In this document: positions 10,992 to 21,836 of the stretch, piece by piece
Position numbering within the stretch: the stretch's first letter is position 1
Layout of the letters: every line of letters starts with the position of its first letter
Assembly (NCBI GenBank): GCA_033297205.1
Contig: MU859205.1
Coordinates: forward strand, 1-64,000
DNA from: Pseudoneurospora amorphoporcata
Lineage: Eukaryota; Ascomycota; Sordariomycetes; Sordariales; Sordariaceae
DNA: 64,000 bases
Direction of reading: 5' to 3'
Made by a program: the position numbers and the translations under genes
The notes under the pieces: generated by a model
Seen by the model: only the letters and a program-made list of their open reading frames with translations
Databases searched by the model: none
What the model was told of the DNA's origin: nothing

Positions 10992-11010
10992 ATATATATG
11001 ATATATATAA
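10992..11010 (+). promoter_or_regulatory. TATA-rich element upstream of the 11239 gene
   Basis: Two adjacent TATATATA-type runs lie about 230-245 bases before the ATG at 11239, matching the TATA-to-start distance of the two preceding array genes. Confidence 0.4.
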
Positions 11011-11238
11011 CGCCTTGCCTCTGCTCAGGGGCACAGACTTCTCCCTTTCATCATCTTCTACCTACGTAATGCAACTGTGGTTCATCACTGAGAATCTTTC
11101 TGCAGTTCACATTCACCAAACGAACACCATCTCGACTACATTGTTTGGCTTCAAGCAATACACCAAAGCTTTCGAGGCACCCTTTCAAGTCCACTCACTT
11201 CATTTTCACCACGGTCACGAACGTTCGCTATCTCACAA

Positions 11239-12104
11239 ATGGCCCCCTCTCATCAACGGTTCACCTCCCTGAGAAAGGTCAATCCTCTAGTACCTTGTAA
11301 GCAAGCTCAGCTACCTTTTCGACTTCAGTACCGCCATGACCCGATAGACTGACAAGTGTTCTTCTGCCAGCCGTACCTCTAGCCAGTGTTTTGGCACACA
11401 AACCAGCTGGCGTCACCAAGCCAATCGCTCGAGCGAAAGTTGCGAAACCAGCCGCCAAAACCACGACTACACGGCCAACCACCCGCGCCTACGCGAAGAA
11501 AGCCGGAATTGCCCTCAGGGATGAGAAATCAGAGGAACCAAAGGAATCTGAGCCACGGTCCAAGCAAAGTATCTCTACGCGAGTCGCAGATGTCCCGACT
11601 GTTCCTGCGCCTCCTGCCTTCCAGCCCTGGCATCCCATCAAACATATCTTTACTCGAGCCGTAGCTGCCCGAACTGTCCCTGCACCTCCTGCCCTCAAGC
11701 CCAGCGCCCTCCAGCCAAGCGCTCTCCAGCCAAGCGCCATCCCCGCTCCAAGCCTCCCTCGCAACACCGAGACAGAGCTGGAGAACCTCATGACCATCGG
11801 CCGCGAGCAAGTCGAGAAAGAGCTGAAAGATCGTATCAGAGAAGAGGAAGAAAAGAAGCGCTTGCTGGAGAAGCAGAAGGCGGCGTTCAACAGGTATCAA
11901 GCTCATATGGCCGGCTTGCAAGATCTGGAGGATGAGCTGAGGGGCCTCAAGGAGGAGAATCGCATGGATGAGGACGAGGTGATGAAGCTTGCGGATGAAT
12001 TCCGCGCGTGTACGATGATATGGGCTAGGATGTTTGAGGAATACGCTGGAAATCTGGGCATTACTCTGTTTGACCTTCAGAGGTTGAGTGATGCGTGGTA
12101 TTAA
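11239..12104 (+). CDS. Array coiled-coil protein, Ala/Pro-rich N-half
   Basis: Unknown family, about 263 residues. Exon 1 11239-11296 (19 codons plus one base, starting MAPSHQRF), phase-1 intron 11297-11370 (GTAAGC ... CTGAC ... TGCCAG), exon 2 11371-12104. The N-terminal half is Lys/Ala/Pro/Thr-rich and includes an imperfect repeat of VPAPPA-type units and a KPSALQPSALQPSA triplet (around 11695-11745), probably disordered. The C-terminal half is a strong coiled coil (KELKDRIREEEEKKRLLEKQ, about residues 175-195) followed by a compact end, IWARMFEEYAGNLG. Exon structure and coiled-coil pattern place it in the array family, though it lacks the acidic tail. Function unknown. Confidence 0.65.
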
Positions 12105-12855
12105 GTGGACACTCCATCCATCACTAGGTACATGCTTCCTTGCTCTTACTATTCTTGCTGCTAGATAGGAGAACAGCTGGCTAGAAGATGATCAGCTAAA
12201 TTGATCAACGACAGGAGCTAACAGAAATGAAATGAAATGGACATTAACCTACACACCCTGATTGGAAACTGTGCCTGAAGCATCACACTGATCTCATCGT
12301 ATGCCGTCCTCATCCGCCTCAGAGATTCCGTCTCTGAGTGTTCCGTTGACAGATGACTGAAGCCACTCGTTAGTAAAATCATGCACTGCAGCTCGTTTGC
12401 AAGATCACGGTTTACCTTCATCCCACTTCCCAACGAGAACTCGAACACTCTGATTCACCCACCACCTCTATGCTGGGCCGCTGGCTGGAGAGATCTAGTC
12501 CCTTCCGCAACTTGTGCCCATACATTCACGATTTCGCCTCCATCATCGCGGCGCTCATATTATCCCCATAACCACCACCATATTCATGAACGCCACGCCA
12601 GTATCGCCATCCATCCATCTCCATTGCTTTCAAAGCGAGGCTACGCCGGAAAGGACCGTATACGAACGCTTCGCGCCCACGACGATTGCATCAATCTCAA
12701 CTATCCCTCAGACACTTGCCAACTTCTCCGGCAAAACGCCCAAGACCCTCGCTAGCTGAGTCCGTATCGCCACCGATATCCGCATCCTCTAGTATCGCTA
12801 TCTTTATCAACAACATACTTCCAACTTCCCAAAATCCTCGCAAAAAACATCGATA

Positions 12856-13807
12856 ATGCAGCGCTGGACCTTCCCTATATGTAGCTTTCGCCTCCCCAGC
12901 GGTAAGTACCTCTACCCGCTTGCCAGGTCCGCCAGACCAACCCGGTCGATTCCACTCCAATTTCCTTCAAACATCACCTCTCACCTCACCTCACGTCACC
13001 TCACGTCACCTCACCTCACCTCACCCTCAAACCCACCTAGCTAACATCGTGCCCTCTCAACCAGGAATCTCCATCAAAACCGACCCCGGCATGACCCACT
13101 CTCATTCCCTCGTACGCCCCTCAACTTCCATGCCCTCTAACTATCTGCATACTCACCCCGAGCCCGACACTCCGTCCCAGGCCTCCGGTGCTGGTACCGG
13201 TGCTTACCGCCCCTCTTCCAAGCACAACAACATCGAACGCACCCTCCGCTCCCGCATTGCCAAGCAAAAAGCCAACAACGACCAATTGCGCAAAAAGATT
13301 GCCAAGTTAGAGGCCAAGAGCGCTTATCTCCGCCGCCTGAAGGAATTGGAGAAGGAGGCGGAAGAACTTGAGAAGGAAGGAAAGGACCTTGCTAGGCGGG
13401 AGGAGGAAGTGAGGCTTCTGGTCGAGAGGGAGTCGACGAACTTGAAGGTTGAAGGCGGTGGGGAGGGGGAGGGTTGGGTTCATGTGAAGGGCGAGAACGA
13501 TAGCGGCGATGACGGCGATGGAACTGGAGGAGGTGAGGCTAGGAGTATGGGTGGAGAAAAAGAGGGGTCTATTAAGAAGGAGGAGGGGGACTCCGAGGAA
13601 AAGCGATACAGGAGGGTTTCACAACTTAAGCGGGAGGATGAGAATGGTGATGAGGACAAGGACCAGGTCAAAGTGAAGCAGGAGGCGAAGGAGGAGGTGG
13701 AGGCCGAGACCAAAAGTTCCCTGGACAAATGGACCGAGGAGGTCGAGTTGTTGAGCGGTGCTGCGGCTTGGAGTTGGTTAGACTCGCGTTTGGCGGTGGA
13801 GATCTAG
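12856..13807 (+). CDS. Array coiled-coil protein, last member
   Basis: Unknown family, about 262 residues. Exon 1 12856-12901 (15 codons plus one base, starting MQRWTFPI), phase-1 intron 12902-13064 (GTAAGT ... GCTAAC ... CCAG), exon 2 13065-13807. After the junction it reads GISIKTDPGMTHS. The coiled coil contains LRSRIAKQKANNDQLRKKIA (about residues 80-100), followed by a Glu/Lys/Gly-rich acidic region and a C-terminal EEVELLSGAAAWSWLDSRL. The intron is long for this array because it carries a pentamer repeat. The gene converges on the NLR gene, whose stop lies 570 bases downstream on the opposite strand. Confidence 0.7.
12981..13025. repeat. TCACC/TCACG pentamer repeat inside an intron
   Basis: Nine tandem pentamers, mostly TCACC with two TCACG variants, lie within the only intron of the 12856 gene, between donor and branch site. 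They explain why this intron (163 nt) is longer than its counterparts (59-90 nt). Confidence 0.85.
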
Positions 13808-14379
13808 AGTCACCAGAGTCTATGTGAGTTTGATCGCTTTGGGCATTGGAGGGGACGTGAAGAGGAGACCTCTCTCATACACTGATGATAAGAGGAAGAT
13901 GGATGCACTTGCACCTGGAGATACGCACGCTGTTGTAAAACAGGGCTAGAAGCAAAGGTAACTTGAGATTGATGGCTAACTATTTTGGCGCCGCCAAATG
14001 CTATGATGAAAGAAGTCAGACTGTGCCTACTGACCACGCCGTGACGAACTTGAAATGCAAATAATCGACCGTGAAATAGTCCTCAGATGATACCATGATA
14101 TCCTCCACCAGCTGAGAAAATTATAACGCTGAAGTTTGAAACGCACAACGCCCATAGCTCAAGTCAATGTTCCAGCCATTGTACCCACTCCAAACCGTGA
14201 TCTGTTCATGTATCCTCCATTTATGCAGCACTTAACACCATATTCATAACGAACATTAAATCCCTTCCAAACGAACAATAAATAACCCACGGGAACAGCA
14301 TGAAGATAGCAACAAGACTAACGCCCCGAAACCCCATAAGTGTGAAGGAAACAACAAAATATACCAGTTATCTCCATCG
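13808..14379. other. Short convergent intergenic stretch
   Basis: Lies between the ends of the last array gene and the NLR gene; presumably their 3' UTRs. No open frame or repeat of note. Confidence 0.4.
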
Positions 14380-17300
14380 TCACGGCGGCAAAATCCCCAA
14401 TCCCGTCCCACTACCAGTCCCATTACCCGAATCCGCCTCCCCACCACCGCCACCGCCCCTCTCTCTCTCCTTCCCTAGCTGAGCCAGCCTAGGAGTCACC
14501 GACCTAGACACCGAAGATGATTCAGAAGATCCATGCGCATGACCCCAAGGCCTATGCAAACTTCCCCTAGACATCGACGCCATCGACGAAGGCCTCCAAG
14601 GTCCAGGACTGCTGCCGCTTCTAGCTCGTGCTCTTCTGGTCCCGGTACCCCTGATGACGCTCGTGCTCATGGTAACTGGGCTAGGACTCCCAACATTAGG
14701 ATTCGCAACGGCGGGACTTCGAGGCACCGAAAACGAACCCGACGGCGACCCAGAAGGCAGCGTAGAAAGCAGCGAGGCGTGCAAAGGAGGGGTGTTCGGC
14801 CCGCCAGGAGAGAAAACTGAAGAGAGCCCGTCATGAACAATCCTCTTCCTTCTGGCAATTCCCAACTCCGTAGCCATCGTTGGAGGCGGCGTGGGTGGCA
14901 TCATTTCTGTTCCGCCAAGTCTCCGACTTGACTGCTGCACACCATGTTCCCAAGTCAAACCACTCGCAACCGGTGATCCAGGCGGCGGGAATCCATGCAG
15001 ATCATTGTTAAAGTCCTCTTCCATGCCATGGAAGATGCCCATATCCGGTTCATACTCGGCATCCCTCTCCTGAAGTTGTTGCCCTGTTCCTGCAGGCCCA
15101 ACAACATGGGATCCAGGGCCAACTTTGCTCAAAGAAGTCAATGGCGATACCACGCCACTGCTGTTGCAATGAAACTGAAAAATAGTACCATCACTAAGCA
15201 GAATGCCGGCTCCGGCTCCTATTCCTGTTCCAATAGCTGTTGGGGATGGGGATCTGCGCTGTTCTTGACTTTGTTGTAACGAGGACATTGTTCCAGGCGC
15301 TGGAGTAACGGGTGAGCTAGTTACCGCGGAAAGCGAGCCAGTGCTAGACCGTTGCTGCGCTGGCGCAGAAGAAATGGCAGAAACAGCAGCCACCGAACTA
15401 CCACCAAACTGTCCGCCCATGTTCGATATAGACGCGGTCAGCAAATCTGGACTTCCCCTATGAACATGGCCCTGGCCTGGTGCCGCAGAGCTTGCCGCAG
15501 TAGCGGTCGACGTCACTGAACTCGCCAGCGGATGCTGTTGCCCTGATGCAGAATTCTGTCCACTTCCCCGTCTTGATCCAGTCGGGAAGGCAGACGGCGA
15601 CGAGTTCACGGAGTGCGAATCAGATCGGCCATTATTGGCCCCAAGCACATTCTGGATTCGTTCCTTGGTCCTCCGTCTCGTGAGTCCCCTGCCTAGATTC
15701 CGCCAGAGGATAGCGGGCGCAGCTTGTGGATGAGGGGCTGAAGAAGAAGATGCTTTGCCGGCGGTGGCCGTACCAGCCCCGGGACCGATCGAGGTTGTCA
15801 GCTTTTTATGGGCATGGCCACCAGCAGTGGGAGATTGGTAGGAAGAGCTGGAAGCACTTTGTTGATGATGTCCAGGGGCATGCATTTGGTTTTGCTCCCA
15901 CCGCGAATAACTCGTATCAACATCCGGGAACACACTCTCCACTCTAGGGGAAGGTTCCGTTTCTGTATACGATGCCGGTCGGTGTTGCTGCTGTAGCTGT
16001 GCCATCTTCTGGGGTAGTCGACCGGCGCCTGACTCGGGAGCGTTGATGCTAATTGGCATCAAGGGCATTTGCAGCTGCATGGACGAAGGCCTGTTACTGA
16101 GAATCACGTTGGTACCGGAGACAGCGGGACTGCTGTTGTTGCTTAGTCCCATTGAGGAACTGCCAGCAGCCACTTTCCCAGCGTTAACAATCGGCCTGGG
16201 CTTCGATACCCCCGTTATCATCGGCGAAGACGACGAGAACCCTTCAACACTCTGCAGGGACAACGACAACGGACTCGGACTGCGGTTGCTTGCTCCAGAT
16301 GATTGCCCCATCCCCGATGCAGATGACTGATGTGACGGGTCCCTTGACATGGGTTGGGAAGTATATCCTGTCGGCACTTGACTCGGACCCGTTCCGGGAA
16401 CCATCAGTGGCGCCGGACCTGGACGAGTCGCAACCGTGGGATGCGGAACTCCGGTGATAGGATGAAGTAGCGGTGGTGCATTCGACTGTCTATTAAGTCC
16501 CTGTCCAAGAGTGGTAGATCTTGGAAAACGATCCCATTGTGGCAAAGAACCAAAAGGCTGGGAGGACGAGAGGCAATCCGTGTCTTGGCCCCAGCCAACT
16601 TGACTAGGCGGCTCGGAGAATCCATGGGCGGCTCTAGGCGGACGCACCAAAGGTTCATCAAGATCCGCAGTAGCTGCAAATGAAGGCGGCGGGAATGGCG
16701 ACGAGGTATGGTTTGCTGGACTTGACCGGGACGTTCGACTTCCTCTGAATATGGGACCGGGAACGGTCATGAGCTCATCTTCCTGCGGTGCTGACTGAGA
16801 AAGTTGGTGACCCTGTTGGATGCTCGGCGATGTCGAACCAGTCGCCGTCGGTACAGTCTGCACACTCGAGCCAAAGCCCTCCCTCAACCTCTTCAACCAC
16901 CCACTCGGAGAAAGCAATCCACTTGATGATGGCGTCGGAGGAGAAAAATCGCTCGTGGCGGACAGTCCCCCACCACTCGTCTTCCTAGGCGGCATGGGGA
17001 GCGTCAGGCTATCACCTAGCCCTCCAGACACTCCCTCATTAACCGCCTGAGCCTGAGCCTGAGCCTGAGCTTGCGCAATAGCCTGCGTACCCGCCGCCTT
17101 CTGCCGAATTTTGTTCAGCTCCAGTTGCGCCTCACTCTGTGTCTGAGCCGTCACCCTCCTCGTTCTATGCGGTGGCCACACAGGCACAACACCTGATGCA
17201 CCTGCACCAGTCGCGGGCTTCCCAGCCAACGATCCCACCGCCACATCCAGCGTGACGCCCACCCTTGGATCGCCGACAGTTCTAACATCTCTCCAAGAGC

Positions 17301-19010
17301 CAGCACGATCGCGGTACCGACGGGCCTCCTGCTTCTTGATGACGCGGTGGTTGGGAATGACGGCGTTCCACTCTTCGAAGAGGCCGGTTTCGAGAGCGGG
17401 CGTGGGAATCTCCAAGCCATCTAGGGCTGTGTAGACACTGGGCGTTTCGACGATGGGTGTAATAGCTGCCTGATCGAGCTCGTCAAGAGGTTGTTCTTGT
17501 TCGTCGACAGCAGGTTCGTAGTAAGTCGAAGCAGCGGCCGGCGGGACCACAGTTCTCTCATCATCCAACACGCCCCTGATCTTATTGTCTAGTCCCGGAG
17601 TAGGGGGCATTACTCCCTCCATTGGGTACGGTGCGGTAACTTCCATTCCCATCTCTCTCCAGGGGAACGGACCAGGAGCTGGCTGACCAGATATCGTCAT
17701 AGTCAAGCCCAATGGTCTCTGACGACTTCCCAAAGTCGAATGATGGTAGCTACTTGGTGACTCCATTGGCGTGAACCCCTCATCCAGCTCGGCGTCTCCG
17801 AACGCACTCTCCCAACTCCCCGGGCCAACATGGCCTTCTTCTTGACTCTCATGATGACTCGGCGCAGTCGTAGCAGTGGAATCCGTCTCGGACATGCTAC
17901 TGCCCTCCTGACTTCCACTATTCCTGTCAAACACACTCACCACCTCCACGTGCTGAACCCATTGTCTCGAGCCTCCATGTCCCTTTTGCCCCCCATCCCC
18001 ATCATCACCAGTAGCGGTCACCCTCCCCAACCTCTCCAACCGACTCAATTCCTTCACGCCCCTACCCGCCTCCTCGACCCTCAGCCTCACCATCGCCCTC
18101 CACTTCTCCAGCTTCCTCTCGGGGTCTCTCTTCTCGTTTCCAAACCTCTCAATATTCTGCAGCAGTTTCTGCCCATGGATGCCATACCGCCTATAATCAT
18201 CCGGGACTCCCACAACGCGCCATGAAACCGGAACCGGAACCCCACTATTGTTATCCGCTTGGTCTTGAGTAATACGCATACGCCTATGTGCCTCATCAAA
18301 ACTCCTACACCAGACCGCCGCCGCCCTCTCGATCCAGCTCACGGCCGTTTTTTCTTCCGCCAGCGTCTCGATGAAGAACGCCTGAATGACGGAGTGAATT
18401 CTCAACAGGTCGAGGGAGTCGGATGAGTCGTAGCGGTGGTAATTCCCGGCAGTGTCGAGTACACGACTGTGATGGGATTTTTGAGAGCTGGCGGCGCTAG
18501 GGCTACGAGTAAGCGGGGTGATGGTGTCGTCAGACTCGGTAGTGCGTTCGATGAGGGCGAACTTGATAAGTACTTTGAGGGTGTTGTTGAGCGTCGTCTT
18601 CCTATGGGACGCATCGCAGGTTTTGACGGGGGTGTCGCGGGATAGGGCTGAGAGGCCTTTTGGATGTTGGCGTTAGCATTCTGTTGTGTTGTGTTGTGTT
18701 GTGTTGGTTGACAATTGAAAGAAAGTGACTTTCTCGCAGACGAACTTGAAGGCACTAGCCTTCGTTTCATGACTTGATTTACTTTCTAAAGCAAATTTAG
18801 AAAGCTGTCTTTTCTTTGAGATTTGACGCTTGTCTATCATATCTCTGCTTCTCTTTCCAACACTTCCATGTTCCTCTACTCTCCATGATACACCTCTTTC
18901 CTTTTCCCAAGCACCTCGTTCATGTTTCCAAACACATTTTTCTCATCCAAAACACTCCATTCCTTCCTTCCCGCCAACACATCTTTCCCCTTGCCTTCTC
19001 CCCTTTCTCA

Positions 19011-19046
<36 letters not shown>

Positions 19047-19389
19047 GAAAAAGCAGAGAGAGAAGAAGACTTTGTTCTACTCACCAAGAACAACCATCTC
19101 GACCGGCACCAACTGCTCCCACCACACCAAAACCCCCATCATCAAATTCAATGCCGCTACATTCCCCCTCGCATCCAGTTGCTCTCTAACCTTCTTGTAC
19201 GCATGCAAATTACCCACCTGCCTGGGTTTACTCGCCCTCCACCCCGCCAGATACCTGGCCAACGGCTCCCTCGTGGCCTTGAGATGCTGCGCCGCGACAT
19301 GGATCATCAGCGGTAGACGGCCCATGAGGTTCACCAGTTCGAGGGCGCGGCGGGATTCTTCTTCGTCTTTCCATCCTCCGTTCTTGGGG

Positions 19390-19421
<32 letters not shown>

Positions 19422-20381
19422 GGTTTTGTTTCCCCAGGTAGGGTTGGGGGCGCGGTCCAGTTCGGTCAACAAAAGTTGAACCGCCTGCTGGGGAGTCAAC
19501 AACCCCAACTCCATAACCTGCGGGTTATCAAACCGCGGATCCCCCGTAACCGCCCTCTCGGTGCTTGTGTAGATAATACTCGTATGTCGCGCATCCGGAA
19601 TGAACTCGGACAAGCCGGGGATGTCGAACTGGATTCCATCTAGCACCAACAACCACTCTTGTCGGGAATTAAACCACTGCTTCACAACCTGGACCATCGT
19701 TTTCGGGTCTTCTCTCAGGCTCAGGCTGTTGTTATCCGACCCCGAACCCAACTCGGTCCGCATAATCTCCATCCTCGCAATCCTCCAATATCCCGACTCC
19801 ACCTCCCCTCTACTCTTGGCGCGCACCCAGTACACTCCCCCCGGGTAGTACTGGCGGTAGCGGTAGACGTACTCGCGCGCGAGATGCGTCTTGCCGCCGC
19901 CGGGGAGACATTGGATTAGCACGGCGGAAGTGCCTTGGAGGCGGCGGCGGCGGTCTTGGAGCATTTCGTGGAGACCGCGAAGTTCGTCTTCGCGGCCTAT
20001 GAAGAAGGAGTTGGGCCGGAACGAGTCAGGGTGTATGAACAGCGGCTCAGGTTGTTGAGCTTGGAGTTGAATTTGGAGTTGGTGTTCGGGGGAGGAGGTT
20101 TGAGTTTGGGAGTGACGGTGGGTTGTGAGGAGTTGGTTGGGTGGGGGCGTGAGGGGGGGTTGAGGTTGAGGTTGGGGGTCGGTTGTCGTGGTGGTGACAG
20201 GTTCGTTGTCCCCGTCGACGGGTTGGCTAGGGCTAATAACCTCTGGCTCCAACACCAAAGTTGGTTCGCGCGTGGACATCGCAGATCTGGAGGGAGACGA
20301 CGGCAGTGGCGGTAAGAGTTCGGGGGGTCTTTGGTGACGTGGAAGAGTCTCATTACTGTAATTGTCTATAGGTATGCACAA
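14380..20381 (-). CDS. NB-ARC NLR protein with very long low-complexity tail
   Basis: STAND/NLR-type protein of fungal self/non-self or immunity-like signalling. Exon 1 runs 20381-19085 (internal start MSTREP at 20279 also possible), phase-1 intron 19084-18657 (GTGAGT ... GCTAAC ... AAAAG), exon 2 18656-14380, about 1,823-1,857 residues. Visible NB-ARC features: FIGREDELRGLHEML, the P-loop CLPGGGKTHLAREY, a Walker-B-like LLVLDGI, SIIYTSTE and a winged-helix part that continues exactly across the intron (VVLG then LSALSRDTPV), followed by LLRIHSVIQ. A VPDDYRRYGIHGQ region is followed by about 1,300 residues of Ser/Pro/Gln/Gly-rich sequence with no clear TPR, WD40 or ankyrin repeats. The long intron carries a 30-base homopolymer. 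The hydrolase module lies about 100 bases upstream and may be its N-terminal domain. Confidence 0.75.
17044..17072. repeat. Hexamer repeat coding Ala-Gln in the NLR tail
   Basis: Tandem GCCTGA-type hexamers on the plus strand encode an alternating Ala-Gln run (QAQAQAQAQA) in the low-complexity tail of the minus-strand NLR gene. Likely length-variable. Confidence 0.7.
19012..19041. repeat. A30 homopolymer in the NLR intron
   Basis: Thirty consecutive A on the plus strand (T on the coding strand), 43 bases inside the donor end of the NLR intron. Confidence 0.95.
19389..19423. repeat. GTT trinucleotide repeat coding poly-Asn in the NB-ARC protein
   Basis: About eleven GTT units; on the coding strand they give a run of Asn residues (WGNKT then poly-Asn), between the NB-ARC ARC region and the winged helix. 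Length variation here would not shift the frame. Confidence 0.8.
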
Positions 20382-20482
20382 ACGCCAGAGAAAAAAAATC
20401 CCAGCAATAAAATCAGCCCATGTTCCCTGTGATTATGTGAAGGGGAAAGTGTATGATGGAAAGACGTATGTAAAGCAACGCT

Positions 20483-21836
20483 CTACGTATGAAGAAGATG
20501 ATGATGATGATGTGTCTCCTCCTCTACTTCTATCGACGACCAGACCCTCGGGCCGCCATTCGCCTGCTGTTTAGAACCAGGGGGTGTAACAGGAAGGGGA
20601 TGAGGGGCAGGAAGATATCGGCCGTAGCCACAGTCGTGGTCATGGCCAGAACAAGGTGAGGGTGATCTGCGGAACCTACCGATGGAGGGGAACTGCTGGT
20701 TGCTATAACCTGGCGAATGCGAGCGTCGCTGTGATATCTCGTTAGCACCTCTAGCCCTTCAAATGTTCAACGGGAATTGAAACCCACATAAGACTGCATA
20801 GCCTGCACGCTCCTCTCATAGTACTCATCCGCCGCTCGTTTCTTCCGTTCCTCCTCCTCGGCCTCCCAGCGAATATCAATTACCGTCCGAGCCACCGCCA
20901 CCCACTCGGTAATAGCGGTTGACACATTCCTATATCCAGGCGCGTTCTGCCCATCAAACTTGCACATGCCCGAGTGTGTCGCTTCAATGCCATAGTATAT
21001 CACGCCCTGCAACTGCGGACTAGCCGAATTCGGGTCCACCACGAGCGCCCTCGTGCCTCTCAAGTCCGTGCTATGATTCTCGTGTACCATGTGGATCTTG
21101 AAGCGCTGGTATATGTCGAGGAAGTGGTTGTTGATCCCCTGCAGGGTCTCGTTATCCCTCTTTAGCGACTTGAGTAGGACCGACTCGGTCTCGAAGAAGC
21201 GCCGGGGGATGATGGCGTCCGACATGGCTTGGAGCATGCGGCCCCAGGTAGCCAGGTCCGAGCCTTGGTGAGGAGTGCCGAGGAAGATGATGGCGTACGT
21301 CGAGACGAACACTGAGCGGAGGTCTTCTTGCTGGTGGGCCCGGATATCGTTTGAGTAAAGCAACGCCCGCTTCGTTACTATGCCTCCGAGACTGTGCACC
21401 ACCCATATGATGGGCAGTCTTTCGGTCCCTTCACTCTTGCGGAATGATGTGAGTGAGGTGACCAGTGACTGAGCGTGCTGATGGATGAAGTTATTGCTGG
21501 GGGTGTTGGTGCCCCTTGAGTAGACGTCGGCATTGTAACCGTAAACCAGGACGTTGGCATGCTGGTTCTTGAGCTCCAGTGACGCTGGGAGCAAGTCCGT
21601 GGGCCAGAACACGCCGTTGGCAGCCGTCCATGTCTTCTCTGGGTGGCCGTTGAGGCCGTGAACCAGGACGATGTCCGCAGTGGCCTGGGGATGGGTGTAA
21701 ACCGCTGTGACTTCGAAGCGCGAGATTTGCCTGTTGACACTTCCCTGTATGATGTTAGCCAAATTGCCTTGTCGGAGGAATGAGATGCCGGTGTTTGATC
21801 AGGGTAGAATAGGAGTAGGAAAACAACACATACCAT
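20483..21836 (-). CDS. SERAC1/LipA-like alpha/beta hydrolase (NLR N-terminal module or neighbour)
   Basis: Serine-hydrolase fold of the kind annotated as the lipase domain of fungal NLRs. Exons: 21836-21834 (the ATG alone), intron 21833-21745 (GTATGT ... GGCTAAC ... TACAG), exon 21744-20788, intron 20787-20729 (GTGGGT ... GCTAAC ... CACAG), exon 20728-20483; about 401 residues. Motifs: DIVLVHGLNGHPEKTW (oxyanion region), WVVHSLGGIVTKRAL (the GxSxG-like nucleophile elbow, here HSLGG), FLGTPHQGSDLA, and the late His in THSGMCKFDG. The tail after residue 320 is low-complexity and includes five His. The stop is about 100 bases from the NB-ARC frame on the same strand. A cryptic intron could fuse the two, as in proteins named LipA and NB-ARC in other ascomycetes. 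Confidence 0.7.
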
